In this document: positions 44,728 to 53,184 of the stretch, one piece after another
How the letters are laid out: each line of letters starts with the position of its first letter
How positions within the stretch are numbered: position 1 is the first letter of the stretch
NCBI GenBank assembly: GCA_965226215.1
Contig: CBDDCH010000002.1
Span: forward strand, 3,658,001-3,722,000
Reading direction: 5' to 3'
DNA: 64,000 nt
Origin: G963668345 sp965226215
Lineage (GTDB): Bacteria; Acidobacteriota; Terriglobia; Bryobacterales; UBA6623
Program-made: the position numbers and the translations under genes
The notes under the pieces: model-generated
Told to the model about the DNA's origin: nothing
Seen by the model: only the letters and a program-made list of their open reading frames with translations
Database searches by the model: none

Positions 44728-45006
44728 GTGCCTGACGGCGTCGTCAAAGTTCAAAAAAACAAGAACATCACCTTGCCGGCCTGGCTGATGCGGCGGTTTC
44801 ACGTGGAAGCCGGCGACTACCTCTTGCTTCAAGAAACTGAGAACGGAGTTCTGCTTAAACCGGCGAAACTGGTAGACCCCTCCCAGGCCTATTTTTGGAC
44901 CAAAGAGTGGCAAACGGGCGAAAGCGAGGCGGAAGAGGACATTCAGCACGGCCGTGTAAAGCGACTTAAGAATGTCAACGACCTAATGCGAGAGCTTCGG
45001 CGTTGA
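44728..45006 (+). CDS. AbrB/SpoVT-type antitoxin
   Basis: A 92-residue protein starting at GTG 44728, with CGGGAGAAA upstream. The N-terminal 45 residues (VVKVQKNKNITLPAWLMRRF, VEAGDYLLLQETENGVLLKP) form a swapped-hairpin AbrB/MazE-like DNA-binding fold; the C-terminal half (AYFWTKEWQTGESEAEEDIQ onward) is acidic and likely wraps the toxin. A longer frame upstream is not supported by a ribosome site. It overlaps the toxin start by four bases. Confidence 0.8.
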   Translation: MPDGVVKVQKNKNITLPAWLMRRFHVEAGDYLLLQETENGVLLKPAKLVDPSQAYFWTKEWQTGESEAEEDIQHGRVKRLKNVNDLMRELRR

Positions 45007-45263
45007 TCGCATTACTTCGCACCGAGCGGTTCAAGAAGGATTTCAGGCGGCTGCCGCGCGAAATACAAACCCGCACCGCGAGGGCTTTAGAGCTATTCCT
45101 TTCAAACCCGAGGCATCCATCGCTACACGTCAAGAGAATGGAGGGCACCCCGGGCGTCTGGGAGCTACGGGTAAGCCAGAACTATCGCCTCACCTTCCAG
45201 TTCGAACAGGAGAGTATTCTGCTACGCCGCATCGGAACCCACGACATCCTTAACCGCGCATAG
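45003..45263 (+). CDS. RelE/ParE-superfamily toxin
   Basis: An 86-residue RelE/ParE-fold protein starting at a TTG that overlaps the antitoxin stop (TTGA). Features are RTERFKKDFRRLPREIQTRT at the start, a basic middle (HPSLHVKRMEGTPGVWELRV) and NYRLTFQFEQESILLRRIGTHD at the end, typical of ribosome-dependent mRNA interferases of this group. The catalytic residues of RelE vary, so mRNA cleavage is an inference. The order antitoxin-toxin with overlap is typical for type II systems. Confidence 0.82.
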   Translation: MIALLRTERFKKDFRRLPREIQTRTARALELFLSNPRHPSLHVKRMEGTPGVWELRVSQNYRLTFQFEQESILLRRIGTHDILNRA

Positions 45264-45308
45264 GTTACCTTTTCCACTTAGATGTAGTTGGCGGTTGCGC
45301 CTCTGTAC

Positions 45309-45899
45309 CTAAGCTCCATACAACCCGTCCCGGCGGATGTAGGCGTCCACCTCGGGAGCAACCCAGTCGTCGGCGGGCTTCCCGTGTTTCAGCCGTTCAC
45401 GCAGCTCGGTGGATGAAATCGGAACATTGACGCTGTCGAGCCAGTGAACGTGTGCGCCTTCAGGAATTTCGGGTCGGCTGTTCGTTTCCCCTGCCCGGCT
45501 GACAACAATGAACTCCACCATCCCGACTACATCACGCCAGCGAAACCACTGCTTGATCTCAGCGAAGGCGTCTGCGCCAAGGACGAAGAAGAGCCGGTCC
45601 CCGGGCGCGGAGGTCTCCCTGACCCGCCGAAACGTATCGATCGAATAGTGGGGCCCGCTTGTCGCGCTGGGGTCTTCTAATCGAGAAGCGACGAAGCGAG
45701 TGTCCTGCTTCGACGCCAGCTCAACCATCCGATAACGGTGTTCGTAGTCAGCTTGGGTGGGATTACGCCGGTGAGGCGGACGGCCCCCTGGGACGAACAG
45801 CACTTTCGTTAACTGGAATTCGTCCGCCGCCGCCTTCGCTGCTTCCGTATGTCCCCGGTGGATGGGATCAAACGTGCCGCCAAAGATGCCGATGTTCAC
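45309..45899 (-). CDS. nadD: Nicotinate-nucleotide adenylyltransferase NadD
   Basis: Makes deamido-NAD from NaMN and ATP in NAD synthesis. The 196-residue protein has the nucleotidyltransferase motifs GIFGGTFDPIHRGHTEAAKA (with the HxGH-type motif) near the N-terminus and the C-terminal ISSTELRERL (the ISxTxxR motif), with FVPGGRPPHR in between. Its ATG overlaps the stop of obgE by four bases, so the two genes are translated as a pair. Confidence 0.93.
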   Translation of the reverse strand: MNIGIFGGTFDPIHRGHTEAAKAAADEFQLTKVLFVPGGRPPHRRNPTQADYEHRYRMVELASKQDTRFVASRLEDPSATSGPHYSIDTFRRVRETSAPGDRLFFVLGADAFAEIKQWFRWRDVVGMVEFIVVSRAGETNSRPEIPEGAHVHWLDSVNVPISSTELRERLKHGKPADDWVAPEVDAYIRRDGLYGA

Positions 45900-46918
45900 T
45901 TTGCCCCGACCGCGGATTCACGGGACTCGCGCACCCGCGACCCCAGATAATGTTTCAGCTTCTCGACGCCCTCGCCCGTTACAGCCGAGATGCGGAAGAA
46001 CGGCAGTCCCTCTCGCTGGCAGAACCGTTGCAAGCCATCGGCCCTTTCGGTATCTTGCAGAGCATCAATTTTCGAAGCCGCGACAACCATCGGCTTTTGA
46101 GGCAGCGCGGCAGAAAAGCTGGCTAGCTCCTCGATAATCACACGGTAGTCATCGACCGGATCACTCTGCCTGAGGTCGCTCATGTCGATCAAGTGAACCA
46201 GCAGACGCGTCCGCTCTATATGGCGTAGGAAGCGTGTACCAAGACCATGACCGAGGTGCGCACCCTCGATCAATCCTGGAATGTCGGCCACCATGAAGCC
46301 GTCGAATTCATCCATGGCGACCACGCCAAGGTTTGGCTGCAACGTCGTGAACGGATAGTCGGCAATCTTGGGGTGAGCGGCCGAGATCCGTGAAATCAGG
46401 GTGGACTTACCCGCGTTAGGAAATCCGATCAACCCGACGTCAGCCAGCAGTTTCAGCTCCAACTTCAGGCGTCGCTCCTCCCCCGGCCTGCCGGGCTCAG
46501 AGCGGCGAGGCGCCTGGTTGGTCGCACTGGCAAACCGAGCATTGCCGCGGCCTCCGTCCCCGCCACGCGCCGCCACGAATTCTTGGTCCGCGGCTTCGAA
46601 GTCAAACAGCTTTTCTCCCGTGTCGGCGTCGTGGACCACTGTCCCGGCGGGAACCTCGAGTACCAAGTCCTCCCCGCCCTTGCCGGTCTTGTTGCTGCCC
46701 TCTCCGTGACGGCCTCGGGGCGCTTTGTGTTGCGGTCGAAACCGGAAGTGGACCAGCGTATTGTGCCGTTCGCTGGACCGCAAGATGACGCTCCCCCCTC
46801 GGCCGCCGTCACCACCACTGGGCCCACCGTGGGGCACGAACTTCTCGCGGCGAAAAGCTACGCAGCCGTTACCGCCGTCGCCTGCTTTGACGGAAATCAG
46901 AGCCTCATCGACAAACAT
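45896..46918 (-). CDS. obgE: GTPase Obg/CgtA
   Basis: Essential GTPase of the large ribosomal subunit. The Gly-rich N-terminal Obg fold (VDEALISVKAGDGGNGCVAF onward) is followed by the GTPase domain with the P-loop GFPNAGKS (about residues 165-172), DIPGL, and SKID in the G4 position. The start is ATG 46918 (MFVDEALISVKAGDGG); an upstream in-frame ATG is not needed. At 340 residues it has the short C-terminal form without a TGS extension. Confidence 0.95.
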   Translation of the reverse strand: MFVDEALISVKAGDGGNGCVAFRREKFVPHGGPSGGDGGRGGSVILRSSERHNTLVHFRFRPQHKAPRGRHGEGSNKTGKGGEDLVLEVPAGTVVHDADTGEKLFDFEAADQEFVAARGGDGGRGNARFASATNQAPRRSEPGRPGEERRLKLELKLLADVGLIGFPNAGKSTLISRISAAHPKIADYPFTTLQPNLGVVAMDEFDGFMVADIPGLIEGAHLGHGLGTRFLRHIERTRLLVHLIDMSDLRQSDPVDDYRVIIEELASFSAALPQKPMVVAASKIDALQDTERADGLQRFCQREGLPFFRISAVTGEGVEKLKHYLGSRVRESRESAVGAK

Positions 46919-47103
46919 GAGCGACACTCCAGCATAGCTGTTTGAACTTTCTTTCGGCCGCCCGCAGGCGACCAAGCCGGAACGCCTGATGCCTGACTCA
47001 GACTAGCCGAGCCCGCAAGGGCGCGGTCGAGCCGTCAGGTACCGATCTTCCAAGCGGTCGGCTACGGCCGTGGGGGCGAGGGGGAACGGCCGTTGCAGGT
47101 TGC

Positions 47104-47121
47104 ATGGGGAGCGCTCCCCAT
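47104..47121. repeat. Perfect 18-bp palindrome
   Basis: ATGGGGAGCGCTCCCCAT is fully self-complementary and lies in the gap before the small helical gene. The following bases (TCGAAAAATCGGGTATAGCA at about 47140) resemble part of the hairpin element at 58417, so this gap may hold a decayed copy. Confidence 0.55.
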
Positions 47122-47171
47122 CTCTCGTACGGCGTTTTCGAAAAATCGGGTATAGCAAGCCAATTCGCTTC

Positions 47172-47220
47172 AGCCAACGGCCGCAAGTCTCGGCAAAACG
47201 ACCGCCGAGCCATGCGCTAC
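47172..47220 (+). repeat. 49-bp dispersed direct repeat, copy 1
   Basis: Bases 47172-47220 (AGCCAACGGCCGCAAGTCTC to CATGCGCTAC) recur without a mismatch at 57867-57915. Here the repeat contains the likely start codon of the small gene that follows; at the second site nothing downstream is coding. Confidence 0.8.
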
Positions 47221-47493
47221 GGGATCTTCCGTGAGATCACTCGGCTCTATAGCGAGTTTCTTCCCGAGAACACGAATTTGAATGAGCAGGAAGATCCGTT
47301 CCCGAGACCGGTCGTGTACGATAACCAGCGGGAGATCATAGGGCAGTTGGTGCGGGGAATAGCAAGGCTATTGTCGGTCGCCCGGGAAATCCGGGAGGAT
47401 TACGAGGCCGGAGTGTTTACCATAACTCACCACCGACATCTCCTAGAAAACGCGTATTACATCAAAGACATCTTCCACCGGAATATGGCGTAA
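47212..47493 (+). CDS. Small helical protein of unknown function
   Basis: A 93-residue frame from ATG 47212, inside the 49-bp repeat, with a mostly helical composition (EIIGQLVRGIARLLSVAREI, HHRHLLENAYYIKDIFHRNM). It ends in TAA at 47491. The continuation in the same frame is RLNEVLETTGGGVSA, which after a nine-G tract (47520-47528) resumes in another frame as QMLRHYYTAGYLRRDDYRD and stops at about 47647. It may be one decayed gene or two small ones. Function unknown. Confidence 0.4.
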   Translation: MRYGIFREITRLYSEFLPENTNLNEQEDPFPRPVVYDNQREIIGQLVRGIARLLSVAREIREDYEAGVFTITHHRHLLENAYYIKDIFHRNMA

Positions 47494-47643
47494 CGGCTCA
47501 ACGAGGTGCTTGAAACGACGGGGGGGGGTGTCAGCGCAAATGCTGCGCCACTACTACACGGCCGGCTACTTGAGGCGGGACGATTATCGGGATTTGCAGG
47601 CTGTCTTGAAGGACAAGGGATTAGCGGAACGGGCGCCGGCTGT

Positions 47644-48936
47644 TTAAGCGGGAGTGTGGAGCTCGCTGGGGCCCGTCGCCAGAAGGGCCTCGCCTTCGGA
47701 ACGCGCGATAAACGCGGAGCAAGAAAGGTCGCCCGTCACATTGACCGACGTGCGGAGCATGTCGAGGATGCGGTCCACACCGAGGATCAGAGCGATCCCC
47801 GCTTCGACCTTGTCGCCGAGGCCCACGGACTGCAAAACGACAATCAACATGATGATACCCGCGCTGGGGACACCCGCTGTGCCGATGGACGCCAGCGTTG
47901 CGGTCAACACGATAGTCAACTGAGCGCTAAGATCGAGCGGGATGTTGTAGATCTGGGCAATGAACATGACGGCCACGGCTTGATACAAAGCCGTGCCATC
48001 CATGTTGATGGTAGCTCCGAGCGGCAGTACGAAACTGCTTACTTGCTTGGAGACGCCCAGCTTTTCTTCCGCGGTCCTCATCGTGACCGGCAGGGTTGCG
48101 CTGGAAGACGAAGTCGAAAACCCGAAAATCGGGGCGGCGACGATGCGCCGGAAAAACGAGATCGGATTGAGGCCCGCCGCGAGGCGCACCATCACCGAAA
48201 TCGTCCCGAACATGTGAAGGAGCAGTCCCAGGATTACCACTAGCGAGTAAATGAGCAGACTGCGAAGAAGGTCGAGTCCAAACTGCGCGACGATCGAACC
48301 AATCAAGGCAAACACGGCGTAGGGAGCCAGTTTCATCACCCAGCCGATAACGATCATGGAGGCGCCGTTGACGCCCTCGAAAAAAGACATGACCGCGCCC
48401 TTTTGCTCCCGGGGCAGTAAGCTAACGGCGGCCCCGAAGACCACGGAAAAGAAAATCAGCGGCAGAAGGTCGAATTCCGCGGCGGCCTGCACTGGGTTGC
48501 GCGGAATCAAGTTCAACAGGACGTCCTTGAGAGAGGGAGACTCGGCGGCCATCTGCATCTTCCCGGCCGCTTCGCTCTCGAACTGCGCGGCCAGTTGGTC
48601 GCGCGTTTGGGGGTCCACGCTGCTCCCCGGTTGGAACAGGTTCGAAACACCCAGTCCGATGCTGACCGCGATGGCAGTTGTCAACAGATAGTAAACGAGC
48701 GTCTTTGAACCGATACGGCCCAACTTGCGAATGTCTCCGAGGGAGGCTGTTCCCACCATGAGGCTGGCGACCACCAGTGGAATGACGATCATCGTGATCA
48801 GACGGATGAAGGCGGTGCCCACTAGTTCGAGAGAAACCAGGGTTTGCCGAAGCCAGCCGATATCAGTGAGGTTAGCCACCAGCCCGACGACTGCGCCGGC
48901 AACTAGCCCGATCAGGATTTTTGTGTAAAGCTGCAC
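47644..48936 (-). CDS. Dicarboxylate/amino acid:cation symporter (DAACS family)
   Basis: A 430-residue sodium- or proton-coupled transporter of the glutamate/dicarboxylate family (GltP, DctA, GltPh fold). Transport signatures are the Ser-rich hairpin SSSSATLP, the NMDGT motif in GATINMDGTALYQA and the second hairpin region GTAGVPSAG, then DRILDMLRTSVNVTGD at the end. It starts at ATG 48936. The arrangement does not tell glutamate/aspartate from C4-dicarboxylate use. It stands alone. Confidence 0.9.
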   Translation of the reverse strand: MQLYTKILIGLVAGAVVGLVANLTDIGWLRQTLVSLELVGTAFIRLITMIVIPLVVASLMVGTASLGDIRKLGRIGSKTLVYYLLTTAIAVSIGLGVSNLFQPGSSVDPQTRDQLAAQFESEAAGKMQMAAESPSLKDVLLNLIPRNPVQAAAEFDLLPLIFFSVVFGAAVSLLPREQKGAVMSFFEGVNGASMIVIGWVMKLAPYAVFALIGSIVAQFGLDLLRSLLIYSLVVILGLLLHMFGTISVMVRLAAGLNPISFFRRIVAAPIFGFSTSSSSATLPVTMRTAEEKLGVSKQVSSFVLPLGATINMDGTALYQAVAVMFIAQIYNIPLDLSAQLTIVLTATLASIGTAGVPSAGIIMLIVVLQSVGLGDKVEAGIALILGVDRILDMLRTSVNVTGDLSCSAFIARSEGEALLATGPSELHTPA

Positions 48937-49396
48937 TGTTTGTGGTTACGGGGTATCCGTGGCAGGAGACCGCAGGTGCATGTCGAAGGGTAGCAGGCAG
49001 GTGAGAGCCGTGCCAAATCAGATAGACGAGAAGCGGGCCCGGGACGTCGCCGGCGGTGGCTAGAGTTTACCTGCTGGTCAGCTGTTGCCGACGAGCGCCA
49101 AGCGCTTTGCTGCGCATTCGCCCGAAAGATTGGGTATGAAGCCGGCAGGATTGCCGGCCGAACTCGAAACTAGTGCTTGGTTGCATAAGCTCACGATCGT
49201 TTATAGGCCGGCAATCCCTGGACCGCTCCCTCACGGTCGCGGCTCGGAAGGCTCTGCGAACAAATCACTTCCGGGCCAGACGGACGACCGTATGATCCTT
49301 CGGGAAAGAATTTTTTAAATACGCGAACTTTTGCAAGCAAGCACTCGGACCGCCAAAAGTGGCGGTCTGCTCAAAAGGTCTGCAGTGGTTGGCTGT
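48937..49396. other. Repeat-rich gap
   Basis: No gene. A hairpin GCCGGCAGGATTGCCGGC lies at 49141-49158. The stretch TCACGATCGTTTATAGGC to CCCTGGACCG at about 49191-49230 recurs on the other strand at about 61706-61745 with three or four differences. GACCGCC and GGCGGTC at 49348-49367 form a stem that could end the small gene at 49397, although no T run follows. Confidence 0.55.
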
Positions 49397-49780
49397 TCAA
49401 GCGGTTTTCGCGGAGGCCGTTTCCTCGAAGACTTCGGCAAACACGTAGAACTTGAACATTGGAGTGAGGGAGCCGACTCCCCAGCGGTTCACTGTCCAGT
49501 TGGCCCTTAGGTACTTGATGTCCGGATGCGCGCTGAGGTCCACCAGGATGGAATACGTACCGGCGTAAAATTTTTGAAGGAACGCGCGAACCGGCGCCTC
49601 GCCCCAATCCTCGCCATCAGTGGAACCTTCGAGCGAGAGGTCCAAACTTTCCTGCTCAACGACGTCGAGGATGCCTAGGGTTAGGACGAGCACTTGGCCG
49701 GCCGCCTGCCCTAACTCGAGGGCAGGCCCGGCGGCGTTCTCATTGACGGTGGTTTCTGGAAGAACGAAAGCGGGCAGCAT
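49397..49780 (-). CDS. Protein of unknown function
   Basis: A 127-residue frame with protein-like composition: ALELGQAAGQVLVLTLGILD and VVEQESLDLSLEGSTDGEDW suggest beta strands, and KYLRANWTVNRWGVGSLTPM follows. The pattern resembles short beta-sandwich proteins, perhaps of a virion or secreted kind, but I cannot name the family. No signal peptide. The start is ATG 49780; nothing in the flanks helps. Confidence 0.5.
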   Translation of the reverse strand: MLPAFVLPETTVNENAAGPALELGQAAGQVLVLTLGILDVVEQESLDLSLEGSTDGEDWGEAPVRAFLQKFYAGTYSILVDLSAHPDIKYLRANWTVNRWGVGSLTPMFKFYVFAEVFEETASAKTA

Positions 49781-50076
49781 GAGCGAACAGCAGGTGATTT
49801 CGGATTCGGGAAAGGGTCATTGTAACAAGTCGAGCTACCTTTGAGGCCGGACGGCCCAGTTGCAAACCGATCTCAGCCCTGGGCTACGAGCTTCCGGTTG
49901 TGCAAATCCTCCGCCTTGAAAAATGGTACAGTCACCGATTTTCGTTGTTGAACCCATCCTGGAAACAAAGCAGTTGCGGAACCGAAAATCGGATGACAGT
50001 CCCTATTTTTCGCGCGAACCTAGACTTCCGCCAAGGGGCTGCTGGCGGCACGCGAAGGGGTTGTTCTCGGAGGATG

Positions 50077-50907
50077 CTATTCGGGAGGGGGCGGCGGTTC
50101 GGGTGCGGGAGTGTCGCCGGGTAAAGGGGGGCTGGGGGCAGGGGTATCTCCGGGGAGGCCACCCCCACCCGCCGAAGGCGCGGAACCACCCGCGGCGCGG
50201 CGCGAGCGGGCCCAGATATACCCTAGCGTGCGAGCGACGTTGCCCGCGGCTCGTACCGCCTTGACTTTGTTGACTCCTGCCTTGGCCAGCGGGGCATGGC
50301 GATAGATGGTAAGGCTCTGTCCCTGGGCGACCGGGATCTCTTTGCTGGATGGCAGCAGCCGGTGTCGAACTCCTACTACTCCTTCTTCGACCGAGACAAC
50401 GGTTGTCTCGTTCTCGTCGACGCTGACGTCAAACGTCGTTCCGCGCACGGAGATGACCGCTGTCGGGGTGAAGATTCGATGGTGCCTGGGACCACCGCCC
50501 AGGCCTTGGATGTAAATCTTGATGCGCCCAAGAAAGACGTCGACCAGATCAGTGAGGCTGCCGGGATTCTTCCGAAAAACAACGTGCGAGTTGGGGTAAA
50601 CGACAAACGAGCTGCCGTCACTAACTTCTAAATGAGCAAAGCCATCGTCGCCGGTGACGATCGTCTCGCCGACCGCGACGGTCTGGTTGGGGAAGAGTGC
50701 CCAGAGCGAGTCGTGCCTGATGAGGGAGACGTTGCCGCCGGCGTCGATGACCTTGGCCACTGAATGATCGGCTGCGTGAGTCGAGCCGGTGAACAAACAC
50801 GCAAAGACCGCGGCTGCGGCCCGCCATGTGAAGTTTTTCCTGGGCGGAATCAAGCCTACTACCTCGGTCTTCAGTGAAGCAAGTCGCCGACCGATGTCCT
50901 TGGCCAA
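50077..50907 (-). CDS. Secreted FecR-domain protein
   Basis: A 276-residue protein with an N-terminal membrane signal (FTWRAAAAVFACLFTGSTHA) and a FecR domain in the mature part: VAVGETIVTGDDGFAHLEVS, SFVVYPNSHVVFRKN, TAVISVRGTTFDVSVDENET, VVSVEEGVVGV. FecR domains bind or sense envelope ligands and, in classical cases, anti-sigma factors; here there is no sigma factor next to it. The C-terminus is a Pro/Gly-rich tail (PSAGGGGLPGDTPAPSPPLP). Its function is unknown beyond envelope location. Confidence 0.8.
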   Translation of the reverse strand: MAKDIGRRLASLKTEVVGLIPPRKNFTWRAAAAVFACLFTGSTHAADHSVAKVIDAGGNVSLIRHDSLWALFPNQTVAVGETIVTGDDGFAHLEVSDGSSFVVYPNSHVVFRKNPGSLTDLVDVFLGRIKIYIQGLGGGPRHHRIFTPTAVISVRGTTFDVSVDENETTVVSVEEGVVGVRHRLLPSSKEIPVAQGQSLTIYRHAPLAKAGVNKVKAVRAAGNVARTLGYIWARSRRAAGGSAPSAGGGGLPGDTPAPSPPLPGDTPAPEPPPPPE

Positions 50908-51085
50908 GTTTACCCGAGAGTTATCAACAATTTCATCCCGTTTGGCAATTTCACCTGGGACTGTGAGTAGCCCCGCGGGACATGGCGTTGTGTCGATTTG
51001 ACACGGCCCCGGAAGCGTTGCCGGGCGCCGTGCAACCTGATCGCCACTGCCGGGTGGTCAGCTCTTGGACGGGGGACGTACCACC

Positions 51086-52075
51086 CTAATCGTCCAGTGC
51101 CACGCCCCAGGGCCGCTCACCGACCGCAATGGTCCGGATTTCTTCGTTCGTTTCGGTGTCGATGACCGAGACGGTGTTGTCGAGGCCGTTCGCCGCATAC
51201 AGGCGAGATCCGTCCCGTGAGAGCGCCAGGCCCCAAACCCGCTTTCCGACGGGAATGATGGCGTTGACCGCCAACGAGTCCGCATCCAACACGGCGATCG
51301 CAGACCCTCGTCCCGTCGAGACGTAGAGAACTTTCGCGTCATGGCTTAGCTGCAAGCCTTTCGGCTTGGCTTTCTTGATATGTCCGCGCAGCTTTACCGT
51401 GGTGAGAATTTGCCGCGTCTCGACGTCCAGCTTCAGGACTTGGCCGGCTACTTCACAGCTGATGTAGGCCCAACGGCCGTCCGGAGTGAAGGCCACTTCC
51501 CGCGGCCTGGCGCCCACCAGTATGTTGTCGATGACTTCGTTCTTGGGCGCCGAGATCACGTGCACCATGTTGGTCGATTCGCTCGTGACCATGACGAGCT
51601 TGCCATCGGGAGAAATGCCGACGCCTTCCGGCTCGATGCCCACGGGAATTTCGGCGAGGATCTGACCGGACCGCGGATCGACGACACTCACTTTGCCTGC
51701 ATCCTCGTTTGACAGATAAATGTGCCCATTGGGGTGGACAGCGAACGCTTCGGGGTCCGATCCCGCGGAGATCGTTTTGACAACCTCGAGAGAACGGACA
51801 TCCACAACGGCGAGAGCGTTGTCATCCCCGTTCGCGACGTAGACAACCTTTCGGTCAGGAGAGAGGCCGATCCCGCGGGGACGATTTCCGACTTCGATGG
51901 TGGCTTCCACCTCGCCGGTTCGGGTGTCAATGACCGCCAGCGTGTTATCGCCCTCGTTGGTGACAAACAGACGGTGGGTGGGATCAGCGCTTGAGCAGGC
52001 GACGCAGCCAGCCCAGGCCGCGGCCACCAAAACTGTCTGTTTCACAAGAGCGGTTGGTGATGGCAAAGACTTCAT
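51086..52075 (-). CDS. YVTN-repeat beta-propeller lipoprotein (PQQ-associated type)
   Basis: A 329-residue protein with a signal sequence and lipobox-like AGCVAC near residue 25, then seven similar blades such as FVTNEGDNTLAVIDTRTGEV, VYVANGDDNALAVVDVRSLE and RLYAANGLDNTVSVIDTETN. The pattern matches the beta-propeller family linked with PQQ-dependent catabolism. The gene lies 55 bases downstream of an ABC-type binding protein of the same system on the same strand. Likely periplasmic; the ligand is unknown. Confidence 0.75.
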   Translation of the reverse strand: MKSLPSPTALVKQTVLVAAAWAGCVACSSADPTHRLFVTNEGDNTLAVIDTRTGEVEATIEVGNRPRGIGLSPDRKVVYVANGDDNALAVVDVRSLEVVKTISAGSDPEAFAVHPNGHIYLSNEDAGKVSVVDPRSGQILAEIPVGIEPEGVGISPDGKLVMVTSESTNMVHVISAPKNEVIDNILVGARPREVAFTPDGRWAYISCEVAGQVLKLDVETRQILTTVKLRGHIKKAKPKGLQLSHDAKVLYVSTGRGSAIAVLDADSLAVNAIIPVGKRVWGLALSRDGSRLYAANGLDNTVSVIDTETNEEIRTIAVGERPWGVALDD

Positions 52076-52130
52076 AGCCTTTTGGCGCGGGTGATTCAGC
52101 GCTAACGACGTGATTCTTCTCTACCCGGAG

Positions 52131-52949
52131 CTATTCCTTGCAACTCGCCAGTCCCAGGCTGTCGAGATCGTCGGTCTCCACGACGCCGCGAACGGGCGCT
52201 TCACCGGCAAGCTCGCCATCCTCGACAATCAGCAGCGGCTGGCGCAACTGGCCGGTGTCGCGAAAGGTGTGAGGAACACCCTTCTGTCCGTCGAATCCCA
52301 TCTCTTCCCTCAGAAAGACCAAAATATCACCCGGACTCGTACTGCGGGTCCGTGCGACAGCTTCGGCAACCATCTTCACTGCCGCCCAGCCCGCCCAGGC
52401 GCCATCGTCCATCGCGGCGCCGTGGGTTCGACGAAACCGGTTGTTCAGCTCGCGGCCCGCGAATTTCTTGAAATCCCGGTGCCAGGCAAGGGCTTCGATA
52501 TCGGCTGAGTCCGACCTCTTGCGCCACTGGCTGACAGCGTCGGCGCGCATGCGGTCGCTGGGCGCGACGTGCAGCAAGTTGGGACGACATTGCCGGCGGA
52601 GGTCGTCGTCTCCCGCAGCCAGGTTGAACACAGCGACACCTGCCTCGGCAAAGCGGTCGCTCAGCGTCGCAAGTTTGCCGGCATCCAGTGCCACCAGCAC
52701 GGCTGCCGGTTGGAGGTTGGCGATCCGGCTTCGGAGCTTTTCCGTGTCCCCCAACTGCGTCAACTGATAACCGTGGCCCGTGAATCTCCCGAGTACGTTC
52801 GCCTCCCTCAGCCCCTGCAGCGCGCCTTTTACCGCGCTACTTTCAGCGGGGCCGACGTAAAGTAGTAGGACGTTTTCGCGTTCAGCCGCCCGGACGGGCA
52901 AGGCGAGTGCTACATACAAAGCGAGTAGACCGGCCACGGGCTTGCGCAT
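52131..52949 (-). CDS. ABC-type substrate-binding protein (PQQ-dependent alcohol oxidation system)
   Basis: A 272-residue secreted binding protein; ATG 52949 (MRKPVAGLLALYVALALPVR) is preferred over the upstream ATG 52967 because it gives a standard signal peptide. The mature part reads like a branched-chain amino acid or urea binding protein of the type encoded near PQQ-dependent alcohol dehydrogenases: VLLLYVGPAESSAVKGALQG and HRDFKKFAGRELNNRFRRTH then DDGAWAGWAAVKMVAEAVAR. In the full system an ABC ATPase and a permease follow; neither is seen here, and an IS110 remnant borders the pair. Confidence 0.7.
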   Translation of the reverse strand: MRKPVAGLLALYVALALPVRAAERENVLLLYVGPAESSAVKGALQGLREANVLGRFTGHGYQLTQLGDTEKLRSRIANLQPAAVLVALDAGKLATLSDRFAEAGVAVFNLAAGDDDLRRQCRPNLLHVAPSDRMRADAVSQWRKRSDSADIEALAWHRDFKKFAGRELNNRFRRTHGAAMDDGAWAGWAAVKMVAEAVARTRSTSPGDILVFLREEMGFDGQKGVPHTFRDTGQLRQPLLIVEDGELAGEAPVRGVVETDDLDSLGLASCKE

Positions 52950-52985
52950 CAATTCTCGATTGTACAACGCGTCTTCCAGGGGGTT

Positions 52986-53073
52986 CTACTCATTCCATCT
53001 CTGTTTGATCCCGGTTGGGCCGAGGAGGTGCGGTTCGAGGCAGAACATGTGCCAACAGAGATGGAATGAGTAG
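52986..53073. repeat. Perfect 20-bp inverted repeat before the IS110 remnant
   Basis: CTACTCATTCCATCTCTGTT at 52986-53005 and its exact complement at 53054-53073 enclose 48 bases. It lies about 110 bases upstream of an IS110 transposase start. In IS110 elements this non-coding region produces the guide (bridge) RNA, so the hairpin may be part of it; alternatively it ends transcription of the minus-strand genes or marks a target site. Confidence 0.7.
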
Positions 53074-53184
53074 GCTCGTCATCCGGGGGAGTGAGCTAAA
53101 CTTCCCCGAGCGGGCTTCGCCCCGCGCGGCAGTAGGCGGGACGATCCCAAAAATCTTTCTATGGAAAGGATGAAATGACGAGCC

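Noticed and set aside
49085..49318. 77-codon frame reading GPLPHGRGSE
   Set aside because: This is the translation of a dispersed repeat, not a gene.
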